From the NCBI RefSeq assembly GCF_933775445.1, contig NW_026089408.1, forward strand, positions 29,365 through 93,364: a stretch of DNA of 64,000 nt, in the 5' to 3' direction. Numbering within the stretch: the stretch's first letter is position 1; the number at the start of each line of letters is the position of its first letter. The notes beneath the pieces were generated by a model. It did no database searches, was not told where the DNA came from, and saw only the letters and a list, made by a program, of their open reading frames with translations. The stretch comes from Argentina anserina (lineage: Eukaryota; Streptophyta; Magnoliopsida; Rosales; Rosaceae). The translations under genes were made by a program, and so were the position numbers. Of the stretch, positions 14,501 to 28,955 are shown in pieces.

Positions 14501-17500
14501 AAAGATACTCAAACGAGAATTGAAAAGATACTCAAATTGCAATAGTAAACATACTCAAACGATAGAAAGATACTCAGTTTGAAAGAAACACACGCCCACA
14601 CTGGAAACACTCTAAAATTCAAAAGAAACTCGCATCAGAAAGGCTTACAGAAAGATACTCAAACGAGAATTGAAAACATACTCAAAGTGCAATAGTAAAC
14701 ATACTCAAACGATAGAAAGATTCTCAGTTTGAAAGAAACACACGCCCACACTGGAAACACTCTCATATTCAAGAAAAACTCGCATCGAAAGCCGTTCAGA
14801 AAGATACTCAAACGAGAATTGAAAAGATACTCAAATTGCAATAGTAAACATACTCAAACGATAGAAAGATACTCAGTTTGAAAGAAACACACGCCCACAC
14901 TGGAAACACTCTCAAATTCAATAGAAACTCGCATCAGTAAGGTTTACAGAAATATACTCAAACGAGAATTGAAAAGATACTCAAATTGCAATAGTAAACA
15001 TACTCAAACGATAGAAAGATACTCAGTTTGAAAGAAACACACGCCCACACTGGAAACACTCTCAAATTCAATAGAAACTCGCATCAGAAAGGCTTACAGA
15101 AAGATACTCAAACGAGAATTGAAAAGATACTCAAATTGCAATAGTAAACATACTCAAACGATAGAAAGATACTCAGTTTGAAAGAAACACACGCCCACAC
15201 TGGAAACACTCTCAAATTCAATAGAAACTCGCATCAGAAAGGCTTACAGAAAGATACTCAAACGAGAATTGAAAAGATACTAAAATTGCAATAGTAAACA
15301 TACTCAAACGATAGAAAGATACTCAGTTTGAAAGAAACACACGTCCACACTGAAAACACTCTCAAATTCAATAGAAACTCGCATCAGAAAGGCTTACAGA
15401 AAGATACTCAAACGAGAATTGAAAAGATACTCAAATTGCAATAGTAAACATACTCAAACGATAGAAAGATACTCAGTTTGAAAGAAACACACGCCCACAC
15501 TGGAAACACTCTTAAATTCAATAGAAACTCGCATCAGTAAGGCTTACAGAAATATACTCAAACGAGAATTGAAAAGATACTCAAATTGCAATTGTAAACA
15601 TACTCAAACGATAGAAAGATACTCAGTTTGAAAGAAACACACGCCCAAACTGGAAACACTCTCAAATTCAATAGAAACTCGCATCAGAAAGGCTTACAGA
15701 AAGATACTCAAACGAGAATTGAAAAGATACTCAAATTGCAATAGTAAACATACTCAAACGATAGAAAGATACTCAGTTTGAAAGAAACACACGCCCACAC
15801 TGGAAACACTCTCAAATTCAATAGAAACTCGCATCAGAAAGGCTTACAGAAAGATACTCAAACGAGAATTGAAAAGATACTCAAATTACAATAGTAAACA
15901 TACTCAAACGATAGAAAGATACTCAGTTTGAAAGAAACACACGCCCACACTGGAAACACTCTCAAATTCAATAGAAACTCGCATCAGAAAGGCTTACAGA
16001 AAGATACTCAAACGAGAATTGAAAAGATACTCAAATTGCAATAGTAAACATACTCAAACGATAGAAAGATACTCAGTTTGAAAGAAACACACGCCCACAC
16101 TGGAAACACTCTAAAATTCAAAAGAAACTCGCATCAGAAAGGCTTACAGAAAGATACTCAAACGAGAATTGAAAAGATACTCAAAGTGCAATAGTAAACA
16201 TACTCAAACGATAGAAAGATACTCAGTTTGAAAGAAACACACGCCCACACTGGAAACACTCTCATATTCAAGAAAAACTCGCATCGAAAGCCGTTCAGAA
16301 AGATACTCAAACGAGAATTGAAAAGATACTCAAATTGCAATAGTAAACATACTCAAACGATAGAAAGATACTCAGTTTGAAAGAAACACACGCCCACACT
16401 GGAAACACTCTCAAATTCAATAGAAACTCGCATCAGTAAGGCTTACAGAAATATACTCAAACGAGAATTGAAAAGATACTCAAATTGCAATAGTAAACAT
16501 ACTCAAACGATAGAAAGAGACTCAGTTTGAAAGAAACACACGCCCACACTGGAAACACTCTCAAATTCAATAGAAACTCGCATCAGAAAGGCTTACAGAA
16601 AGATACTCAAACGAGAATTGAAAAGATACTCAAATTGCAATAGTAAACATACTCAAACGATAGAAAGATACTCAGTTTGAAAGAAACACACGCCCACACT
16701 GGAAACACTCTAAAATTCAAAAGAAACTCGCATCAGAAAGGCTTACAGAAAGATACTCAAACGAGAATTGAAAAGATACTCAAATTGCAATAGTAAACAT
16801 ACTCAAACGATAGAAAGATACTCAGTTTGAAAGAAACACACGCCCACACTGGAAACACTCTCAAATTCAATAGAAACTCGCATCAGTAAGGTTTACAGAA
16901 ATATACTCAAACGAGAATTGAAAAGATACTGAAATTGCAATAGTAAACATACTCAAACGATAGAAAGATACTCAGTTTGAAAGAAACACACGCCCACACT
17001 GGAAACACTCTCATATTCAAGAAAAACTCGCATCGAAAGCCGTTCAGAAAGATACTCAAACGAGAATTGAAAAGATACTCAAATTGCAATAGTAAACATA
17101 CTCAAACGATAGAAAGAGACTCAGTTTGAAAGAAACACACGCCCACACTGGAAACACTCTCAAATTCAATAGAAACTCGCATCAGAAAGGCTTACAGAAA
17201 GATACTCAAACGAGAATTGAAAAGATACTCAAATTGCAATAGTAAACATACTCAAACGATAGAAAGATACTCAGTTTGAAAGAAACACACGCCCACACTG
17301 GAAACACTCTCAAATTCAATAGAAACTCGCATCAGAAAGGCTTACAGAAAGATACTCAAACGAGAATTGAAAAGATACTTAAATTGCAATAGTAAACATA
17401 CTCAAACGATAGAAAGATACTCAGTTTGAAAGAAACACACGCCCACACTGGAAACACTCTCAAATTCAATAGAAACTCGCATCAGAAAGGCTTACAGAAA

Positions 17501-18761
17501 GATACTCAAACGAGAATTGAAAAGATACTCAAATTGCAATAGTAAACATACTCAAACGATAGAAAGATACTCAGTTTGAAAGAAACACACGTCCACACTG
17601 GAAAGACTCTCAAATTCAATAGAAACTCGCATCAGAAAGGCTTACAGAAAGATACTCAAACGAGAATTGAAAAGATACTCAAATTGCAATAGTAAACATA
17701 CTCAAACGATAGAAAGATACTCAGTTTGAAAGAAACACACGCCCATACTGGAAACACTCTCAAATTCAAGAAAAACTCGCATCGAAAGCCGTTCAGAAAG
17801 ATACTCAAACGAGAATTGAAAAGATACTGAAATTGCAATAGTAAACATACTCATACAATAGAAAGATACTCAGTTTGAAAGAAACACACGCCCACACTGG
17901 AAACACTCTCAAGTTCAATAGAAACTCGCATTAGAAAGGCTTACAGAAAGATACGCAAACGAGAATTGAAAAGATACTCAAATTGCAATAGTAAACATAC
18001 TCAAACAATAGAAAGATACTCAGTTAGAAAGAAACACACGCCCACACTGGAAACACTCTCAAATTCAAGAAAAACTCGCATCGAAAGCCGTTCAGAAAGA
18101 TACTCAAACGAGAATTGAAAAGATACTCAAATTGCAATAGTAAACATACTCAAACGATAGAAAGATACTCAGTTTGAAAGAAACACACTCCCACACTGGA
18201 AACACTCTCAAATTCAATAGAAACTCGCATCAGTAAGGTTTACAGAAAGATACTCAAACGAGAATTGAAAAGATACTCAAATTGCAATAGTAAACATACT
18301 CAAACGATAGAAAGATACTCAGTTTGAAAGAAACACACGCCCACACTGGAAACACTCTCAAATTCAAGAAAAACTCGCATCGAAAGCCGTTCAGAAAGAT
18401 ACTCAAACGAGAATTGAAAAGATACTCAAATTACAATAGTAAACATACTCAAACGATAGAAAGATACTAAGTTTGAAAGAAACACACGCCCACACTGGAA
18501 ACACTCTAAAATTCAAAAGAAACTCGCATCAGAAAGGCTTACAGAAAGATACTCAAACGAGAATTGAAAAGATACTCAAAGTGCAATAGTAAACATACTC
18601 AAACGATAGAAAGATACTCAGTTTGAAAGAAACACACGCCCACACTGGAAACACTCTCAAATTCAAGAAAAACTCGCATCGAAAGCCGTTCAGAAAGATA
18701 CTCAAACGAGAATTGAAAAGATACTCAAATTGCAATAGTAAACATACTCAAACGATAGAAA

Positions 18762-18803
18762 GATACTCAAATTGCAATAGTAAACATACTCAAACGATAG
18801 AAA
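18762..18803 (+). repeat. 42-bp intra-monomer duplication, copy 1
   Basis: The segment GATACTCAAATTGC...CGATAGAAA (18720-18761) is repeated once in tandem. Its length equals two of the internal GATACTCAAA sub-repeats (23 + 19 bp), as expected from slippage or misaligned exchange between sub-repeats. It opens a 64-codon + frame (18623-18817) that is not a gene. Confidence 0.9.
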
Positions 18804-21795
18804 GATACTCAGTTTGAAAGAAACACACGCCCACACTGGAAACACTCTCAAATTCAATAGAAACTCGCATCAGTAAGGCTTACAGAAATATACTCAAACG
18901 AGAATTGAAAAGATACTCAAATTGCAATAGTAAACATACTCAAACGATAGAAAGATACTCAGTTTGAAAGAAACACACGCCCACACTGGAAACACTCTCA
19001 AATTCAATAGAAACTCGCATCAGAAAGGCTTACAGAAAGATACTCAAACGAGAATTGAAAAGATACTCAAATTGCAATAGTAAACATACTCAAACGATAG
19101 AAAGATACTCAGTTTGAAAGAAACACACGCCCACACTGGAAACACTCTAAAATTCAAAAGAAACTCGCATCAGAAAGGCTTACAGAAAGATACTCAAACG
19201 AGAATTGAAAAGATACTCAAAGTGCAATAGTAAACATACTCAAACGATAGAAAGATACTCAGTTTGAAAGAAACACACGCCCACACTGGAAACACTCTCA
19301 TATTCAAGAAAAACTCGCATCGAAAGCCGTTCAGAAAGATACTCAAACGAGAATTGAAAAGATACTCAAATTGCAATAGTAAACATACTCAAACGATAGA
19401 AAGATACTCAGTTTGAAAGAAACACACGCCCACACTGGAAACACTCTCAAATTCAATAGAAACTCGCATCAGTAAGGCTTACAGAAATATACTCAAACGA
19501 GAATTGAAAAGATACTCAAATTGCAATAGTAAACATACTCAAACGATAGAAAGAGACTCAGTTTGAAAGAAACACACGCCCACACTGGAAACACTCTCAA
19601 ATTCAATAGAAACTCGCATCAGAAAGGCTTACAGAAAGATACTCAAACGAGAATTGAAAAGATACTCAAATTGCAATAGTAAACATACACAAACGATAGA
19701 AAGATACTCAGTTTGAAAGAAACACACGCCCACACTGGAAACACTCTAAAATTCAAAAGAAACTCGCATCAGAAAGGCTTACAGAAAGATACTCAAACGA
19801 GAATTGAAAAGATACTCAAAGTGCAATAGTAAACATACTCAAACGATAGAAAGATACTCAGTTTGAAAGAAACACACGCCCACACTGGAAACACTCTCAA
19901 ATTCAATAGAAACTCGCATCAGTAAGGTTTACAGAAATATACTCAAACGAGAATTGAAAAGATACTGAAATTGCAATAGTAAACATACTCAAACGATAGA
20001 AAGATACTCAGTTTGAAAGAAACACACGCCCACACTGGAAACACTCTCATATTCAAGAAAAACTCGCATCGAAAGCCGTTCAGAAAGATACTCAAACGAG
20101 AATTGAAAAGATACTCAAATTGCAATAGTAAACATACTCAAACGATAGAAAGATACTCAGTTTGAAAGAAACACACGCCCACACTGGAAACACTCTCAAA
20201 TTTAATAGAAACTCGCATCAGTAAGGTTTACAGAAATATACTCAAACGAGAATTGAAAAGATACTCAAATTGCAATAGTAAACATACTCAAACGATAGAA
20301 AGATACTCAGTTTGAAAGAAACACACGCCCACACTGGAAACACTCTCAAATTCAATAGAAACTCGCATCAGAAAGTCTTACAGAAAGATACTCAAACGAG
20401 AATTGAAAAGATACTCAAATTGCAATAGTAAACATACTCAAACGATAGAAAGATACTCAGTTTGAAAGAAACACACGCCCACACTGGAAACACTCTCAAA
20501 TTCAAGAAAAACTCTCATCGAAAGCCGTTCAGAAAGATACTCACACGAGAATTGAAAAGATACTGAAATTGCAATAGTAAACATACTCAAACGATAGAAA
20601 GATACTCAGTTTGAAAGAAACACACGCCCACACTGGAAACACTCTCAAATTCAATAGAAACTCGCATCAGAAAGTCTTACAGAAAGATACTCAAACGAGA
20701 ATTGAAAAGATACTCAAATTGCAATAGTAAACATACTCAAACGATAGAAAGATACTCAGTTTGAAAGAAACACACGCCCATACTGGAAACACTCTCAAAT
20801 TCAAGAAAAACTCGCATCGAAAGCCGTTCAGAAAGATACTCAAACGAGAATTGAAAAGATACTGAAATTGCAATAGTAAACATACTCAAACAATAGAAAG
20901 ATACTCAGTTTGAAAGAAACACACGCCCACACTGGAAACACTCTCAATTCAATAGAAACTCGCATTAGAAAGGCTTACAGAAAGATACGCAAACGAGAAT
21001 TGAAAAGATACTCAAATTGCAATAGTAAACATACTCAAACAATAGAAAGATACTCAGTTAGAAAGAAACACACGCCCACACTGGAAACACTCTCAAATTC
21101 AAGAAAAACTCGCATCGAAAGCCGTTCAGAAAGATACTCAAACGAGAATTGAAAAGATACTCAAATTGCAATAGTAAACATACTCAAACGATAGAAAGAT
21201 ACTCAGTTTGAAAGAAACACACTCCCACACTGGAAACACTCTCAAATTCAATAGAAACTCGCATCAGTAAGGTTTACAGAAAGATACTCAAACGAGAATT
21301 GAAAAGATACTCAAATTGCAATAGTAAACATACTCAAACGATAGAAAGATACTCAGTTTGAAAGAAACACACGCCCACACTGGAAACACTCTCAAATTCA
21401 AGAAAAACTCGCATCGAAAGCCGTTCAGAAAGATACTCAAACGAGAATTGAAAAGATACTCAAATTACAATAGTAAACACACTCAAACGATAGAAAGATA
21501 CTAAGTTTGAAAGAAACACACGCCCACACTGGAAACACTCTAAAATTCAAAAGAAACTCGCATCAGAAAGGCTTACAGAAAGATACTCAAACGAGAATTG
21601 AAAAGATACTCAAAGTGCAATAGTAAACATACTCAAACGATAGAAAGATACTCAGTTTGAAAGAAACACACGCCCACACTGGAAACACTCTCAAATTCAA
21701 GAAAAACTCGCATCGAAAGCCGTTCAGAAAGATACTCAAACGAGAATTGAAAAGATACTCAAATTGCAATAGTAAACATACTCAAACGATAGAAA

Positions 21796-21837
21796 GATAC
21801 TCAAATTGCAATAGTAAACATACTCAAACGATAGAAA
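21796..21837 (+). repeat. 42-bp intra-monomer duplication, copy 2
   Basis: Same junction as copy 1, 3034 bp downstream; it marks the second HOR copy. Confidence 0.9.
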
Positions 21838-24681
21838 GATACTCAGTTTGAAAGAAACACACGCCCACACTGGAAACACTCTCAAATTCAATAGAAACTC
21901 GCATCAGAAAGGCTTACAGAAAGATACTCAAACGAGAATTGAAAAGATACTCAAATTGCAATAGTAAACATACTCAAACGATAGAAAAAGACTCAGTTTG
22001 AAAGAAACACACGCCCACACTGGAAACACTCTCAAATTCAATAGAAACTCGCATCAGAAAGGCTTACAGAAAGATACTCAAACGAGAATTGAAAAGATAC
22101 TCAAATTGCAATAGTAAACATACTCAAACGATAGAAAGATACTCAGTTTGAAAGAAACACACGCCCACACTGGAAACACTCTAAAATTCAAAAGAAACTC
22201 GCATCAGAAAGGCTTACAGAAAGATACTCAAACGAGAATTGAAAAGATACTCAAAGTGCAATAGTAAACATACTCAAACGATAGAAAGATACTCAGTTTG
22301 AAAGAAACACACGCCCACACTGGAAACACTCTCAAATTCAATAGAAACTCGCATCAGTAAGGCTTACAGAAATATACTCAAACGAGAATTGAAAAGATAC
22401 TCAAATTGCAATAGTAAACATACTCAAACGATAGAAAGAGACTCAGTTTGAAAGAAACACACGCCCACACTGGAAACACTCTCAAATTCAATAGAAACTC
22501 GCATCAGAAAGGCTTACAGAAAGATACTCAAACGAGAATTGAAAAGATACTCAAATTGCAATAGTAAACATACTCAAACGATAGAAAGATACTCAGTTTG
22601 AAAGAAACACACGCCCACACTGGAAACACTCTAAAATTCAATAGAAACTCGCATCAGAAAGGCTTACAGAAAGATACTCAAACGAGAATTGAAAAGATAC
22701 TCAAAGTGCAATAGTAAACATACTCAAACGATAGAAAGATACTCAGTTTGAAAGAAACACACGCCCACACTGGAAACACTCTCAAATTCAATAGAAACTC
22801 GCATCAGTAAGGTTTACAGAAATATACTCAAACGAGAATTGAAAAGATACTGAAATTGCAATAGTAAACATACTCAAACGATAGAAAGATACTCAGTTTG
22901 AAAGAAACACACGCCCACACTGGAAACACTCTCATATTCAAGAAAAACTCGCATCGAAAGCCGTTCAGAAAGATACTCAAACGAGAATTGAAAAGATACT
23001 CAAATTGCAATAGTAAACATACTCAAACGATAGAAAGATACTCAGTTTGAAAGAAACACACGCCCACACTGGAAACACTCTCAAATTTAATAGAAACTCG
23101 CATCAGTAAGGTTTACAGAAATATACTCAAACGAGAATTGAAAAGATACTCAAATTGCAATAGTAAACATACTCAAACGATAGAAAGATACTCAGTTTGA
23201 AAGAAACACACGCCCACACTGGAAACACTCTCAAATTCAATAGAAACTCGCATCAGAAAGTCTTACAGAAAGATACTCAAACGAGAATTGAAAAGATACT
23301 CAAATTGCAATAGTAAACATACTCAAACGATAGAAAGATACTCAGTTTGAAAGAAACACACGCCCACACTGGAAACACTCTCAAATTCAAGAAAAACTCT
23401 CATCGAAAGCCGTTCAGAAAGATACTCACACGAGAATTGAAAAGATACTGAAATTGCAATAGTAAACATACTCAAACAATAGAAAGATACTCAGTTTGAA
23501 AGAAACACACGCCCACACTGGAAACACTCTCAAATTCAATAGAAACTCGCATCAGAAAGTCTTACAGAAAGATACTCAAACGAGAATTGAAAAGATACTC
23601 AAATTGCAATAGTAAACATACTCAAACGATAGAAAGATACTCAGTTTGAAAGAAACACACGCCCATACTGGAAACACTCTCAAATTCAAGAAAAACTCGC
23701 ATCGAAAGCCGTTCAGAAAGATACTCAAACGAGAATTGAAAAGATACTGAAATTGCAATAGTAAACATACTCAAACAATAGAAAGATACTCAGTTTGAAA
23801 GAAACACACGCCCACACTGGAAACACTCTCAAATTCAATAGAAACTCGCATTAGAAAGGCTTACAGAAAGATACGCAAACGAGAATTGAAAAGATACTCA
23901 AATTGCAATAGTAAACATACTCAAACAATAGAAAGATACTCAGTTAGAAAGAAACACACGCCCACACTGGAAACACTCTCAAATTCAAGAAAAACTCGCA
24001 TCGAAAGCCGTTCAGAAAGATACTCAAACGAGAATTGAAAAGATACTCAAATTGCAATAGTAAACATACTCAAACGATAGAAAGATACTCAGTTTGAAAG
24101 AAACACACTCCCACACTTGCAAAACTCTCAAATTCAATAGAAACTCGCATCAGTAAGGTTTACAGAAAGATACTCAAACGAGAATTGAAAAGATACTCAA
24201 ATTGCAATAGTAAACATACTCAAACGATAGAAAGATACTCAGTTTGAAAGAAACACACGCCCACACTGGAAACACTCTCAAATTCAAGAAAAACTCGCAT
24301 CGAAAGCCGTTCAGAAAGATACTCAAACGAGAATTGAAAAGATACTCAAATTACAATAGTAAACACACTCAAACGATAGAAAGATACTAAGTTTGAAAGA
24401 AACACACGCCCACACTGGAAACACTCTAAAATTCAAAAGAAACTCGCATCAGAAAGGCTTACAGAAAGATACTCAAACGAGAATTGAAAAGATACTCAAA
24501 GTGCAATAGTAAACATACTCAAACGATAGAAAGATACTCAGTTTGAAAGAAACACACGCCCACACTGGAAACACTCTCATATTCAAGAAAAACTCGCATC
24601 GAAAGCCGTTCAGAAAGATACTCAAACGAGAATTGAAAAGATACTCAAATTGCAATAGTAAACATACTCAAACGATAGAAA

Positions 24682-24723
24682 GATACTCAAATTGCAATAG
24701 TAAACATACTCAAACGATAGAAA
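24682..24723 (+). repeat. 42-bp intra-monomer duplication, copy 3
   Basis: 2886 bp after copy 2; the monomer before it carries CTCATATTCAAG where copies 1 and 2 carry CTCAAATTCAAG. Confidence 0.9.
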
Positions 24724-25713
24724 GATACTCAGTTTGAAAGAAACACACGCCCACACTGGAAACACTCTCAAATTCAATAGAAACTCCCATCAGTAAGGCT
24801 TACAGAAATATACTCAAACGAGAATTGAAAAGATACTCAAATTGCAATAGTAAACATACTCAAACGATAGAAAAAGACTCAGTTTGAAAGAAACACACGC
24901 CCACACTGGAAACACTCTCAAATTCAATAGAAACTCGCATCAGAAAGGCTTACAGAAAGATACTCAAACGAGAATTGAAAAGATACTCAAATTGCAATAG
25001 TAAACATACTCAAACGATAGAAAGATACTCAGTTTGAAAGAAACACACGCCCACACTGGAAACACTCTAAAATTCAAAAGAAACTCGCATCAGAAAGGCT
25101 TACAGAAAGATACTCAAACGAGAATTGAAAAGATACTCAAAGTGCAATAGTAAACATACTCAAACGATAGAAAGATACTCAGTTTGAAAGAAACACACGC
25201 CCACACTGGAAACACTCTCAAATTCAATAGAAACTCGCATCAGTAAGGCTTACAGAAATATACTCAAACGAGAATTGAAAAGATACTCAAATTGCAATAG
25301 TAAACATACTCAAACGATAGAAAGATACTCAGTTTGAAAGAAACACACGCCCACACTGGAAACACTCTCAAATTCAATAGAAACTCGCATCAGAAAGGCT
25401 TACAGAAAGATACTCAAACGAGAATTGAAAAGATACTCAAATTGCAATAGTAAACATACTCAAACGATAGAAAGATACTCAGTTTGAAAGAAACACACGC
25501 CCACACTGGAAACACTCTAAAATTCAAAAGAAACTCGCATCAGAAAGGCTTACAGAAAGATACTCAAACGAGAATTGAAAAGATACTCAAAGTGCAATAG
25601 TAAACATACTCAAACGATAGAAAGATACTCAGTTTGAAAGAAACACACGCCCACACTGGAAACACTCTCAAATTCAATAGAAACTCGCATCAGTAAGGTT
25701 TACAGAAATATAC

Positions 25714-28400
25714 TCAAACGAGAATTGAAAAGATACTCAAATTGCAATAGTAAACATACTCAAACGATAGAAAGATACTCAGTTTGAAAGAAACACACGC
25801 CCACACTGGAAACACTCTCATATTCAAGAAAAACTCGCATCGAAAGCCGTTCAGAAAGATACTCAAACGAGAATTGAAAAGATACTCAAATTGCAATAGT
25901 AAACATACTCAAACGATAGAAAGATACTCAGTTTGAAAGAAACACACGCCCACACTGGAAACACTCTCAAATTTAATAGAAACTCGCATCAGTAAGGTTT
26001 ACAGAAATATACTCAAACGAGAATTGAAAAGATACTCAAATTGCAATAGTAAACATACTCAAACGATAGAAAGATACTCAGTTTGAAAGAAACACACGCC
26101 CACACTGGAAACACTCTCAAATTCAATAGAAACTCGCATCAGAAAGTCTTACAGAAAGATACTCAAACGAGAATTGAAAAGATACTCAAATTGCAATAGT
26201 AAACATACTCAAACGATAGAAAGATACTCAGTTTGAAAGAAACACACGCCCACACTGGAAACACTCTCAAATTCAAGAAAAACTCTCATCGAAAGCCGTT
26301 CAGAAAGATACTCACACGAGAATTGAAAAGATACTGAAATTGCAATAGTAAACATACTCAAACAATAGAAAGATACTCAGTTTGAAAGAAACACACGCCC
26401 ACACTGGAAACACTCTCAAATTCAATAGAAACTCGCATCAGAAAGTCTTACAGAAAGATACTCAAACGAGAATTGAAAAGATACTCAAATTGCAATAGTA
26501 AACATACTCAAACGATAGAAAGATACTCAGTTTGAAAGAAACACACGCCCACACTGGAAACACTCTCAAATTCAAGAAAAACTCGCATCGAAAGCCGTAC
26601 TGAAAGATACTCAAACGAGAATTGAAAAGATACTGAAATTGCAATAGTAAACATACTCAAACAATAGAAAGATACTCAGTTTGAAAGAAACACACGCCCA
26701 CACTGGAAACACTCTCAAATTCAATAGAAACTCGCATTAGAAAGGCTTACAGAAAGATACGCAAACGAGAATTGAAAAGATACTCAAATTGCAATAGTAA
26801 ACATACTCAAACAATAGAAAGATACTCAGTTAGAAAGAAACACACGCCCACACTGGAAACACTCTCAAATTCAAGAAAAACTCGCATCGAAAGCCGTTCA
26901 GAAAGATACTCAAACGAGAATTGAAAAGATACTCAAATTGCAATAGTAAACATACTCAAACGATAGAAAGATACTCAGTTTGAAAGAAACACACTCCCAC
27001 ACTGGAAACACTCTCAAATTCAATAGAAACTCGCATCAGTAAGGTTTACAGAAAGATACTCAAACGAGAATTGAAAAGATACTCAAATTGCAATAGTAAA
27101 CATACTCAAACGATAGAAAGATACTCAGTTTGAAAGAAACACACGCCCACACTGGAAACACTCTCATATTCAAGAAAAACTCGCATCGAAAGCCGTTCAG
27201 AAAGATACTCAAACGAGAATTGAAAAGATACTCAAATTGCAATAGTAAACATACTCAAACGATAGAAAGATACTCAGTTTGAAAGAAACACACGCCCACA
27301 CTGGAAACACTCTCAAATTTAATAGAAACTCGCATCAGTAAGGTTTACAGAAATATACTCAAACGAGAATTGAAAAGATACTCAAATTGCAATAGTAAAC
27401 ATACTCAAACGATAGAAAGATACTCAGTTTGAAAGAAACACACGCCCACACTGGAAACACTCTCAAATTCAATAGAAACTCGCATCAGAAAGTCTTACAG
27501 AAAGATACTCAAACGAGAATTGAAAAGATACTCAAATTGCAATAGTAAACATACTCAAACGATAGAAAGATACTCAGTTTGAAAGAAACACACGCCCACA
27601 CTGGAAACACTCTCAAATTCAAGAAAAACTCTCATCGAAAGCCGTTCAGAAAGATACTCACACGAGAATTGAAAAGATACTGAAATTGCAATAGTAAACA
27701 TACTCAAACAATAGAAAGATACTCAGTTTGAAAGAAACACACGCCCACACTGGAAACACTCTCAAATTCAATAGAAACTCGCATCAGAAAGTCTTACAGA
27801 AAGATACTCAAACGAGAATTGAAAAGATACTCAAATTGCAATAGTAAACATACTCAAACGATAGAAAGATACTCAGTTTGAAAGAAACACACGCCCATAC
27901 TGGAAACACTCTCAAATTCAAGAAAAACTCGCATCGAAAGCCGTTCAGAAAGATACTCAAACGAGAATTGAAAAGATACTGAAATTGCAATAGTAAACAT
28001 ACTCAAACAATAGAAAGATACTCAGTTTGAAAGAAACACACGCCCACACTGGAAACACTCTCAAATTCAATAGAAACTCGCATTAGAAAGGCTTACAGAA
28101 AGATACGCAAACGAGAATTGAAAAGATACTCAAATTGCAATAGTAAACATACTCAAACAATAGAAAGATACTCAGTTAGAAAGAAACACACGCCCACACT
28201 GGAAACACTCTCAAATTCAAGAAAAACTCGCATCGAAAGCCGTTCAGAAAGATACTCAAACGAGAATTGAAAAGATACTCAAATTGCAATAGTAAACATA
28301 CTCAAACGATAGAAAGATACTCAGTTTGAAAGAAACACACTCCCACACTGGAAACACTCTCAAATTCAATAGAAACTCGCATCAGTAAGGTTTACAGAAA
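25714..28400 (+). repeat. Nested 1346-bp (9-monomer) duplication within one HOR copy
   Basis: Frames at 25714 and 26462 reappear at 27060 and 27808, both 1346 bp on. The CTCATCGAAAGCC and CTCACACGAG variants reappear with them (about 26284/27630 and 26312/27658). This explains why the third-to-fourth HOR interval is 4232 rather than 2886 bp. Confidence 0.75.
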
Positions 28401-28913
28401 GATACTCAAACGAGAATTGAAAAGATACTCAAATTGCAATAGTAAACATACTCAAACGATAGAAAGATACTCAGTTTGAAAGAAACACACGCCCACACTG
28501 GAAACACTCTCAAATTCAAGAAAAACTCGCATCGAAAGCCGTTCAGAAAGATACTCAAACGAGAATTGAAAAGATACTCAAATTACAATAGTAAACACAC
28601 TCAAACGATAGAAAGATACTAAGTTTGAAAGAAACACACGCCCACACTGGAAACACTCTAAAATTTAAAAGAAACTCGCATCAGAAAGGCTTACAGAAAG
28701 ATACTCAAACGAGAATTGAAAAGATACTCAAAGTGCAATAGTAAACATACTCAAACGATAGAAAGATACTCAGTTTGAAAGAAACACACGCCCACACTGG
28801 AAACACTCTCAAATTCAAGAAAAACTCGCATCGAAAGCCGTTCAGAAAGATACTCAAACGAGAATTGAAAAGATACTCAAATTGCAATAGTAAACATACT
28901 CAAACGATAGAAA

Positions 28914-28955
28914 GATACTCAAATTGCAATAGTAAACATACTCAAACGATAGAAA
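28914..28955 (+). repeat. 42-bp intra-monomer duplication, copy 4
   Basis: 4232 bp after copy 3, the extra length being the nested 1346-bp duplication. The preceding type C monomer has a private AAAATTTAAAAG change. Confidence 0.9.
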
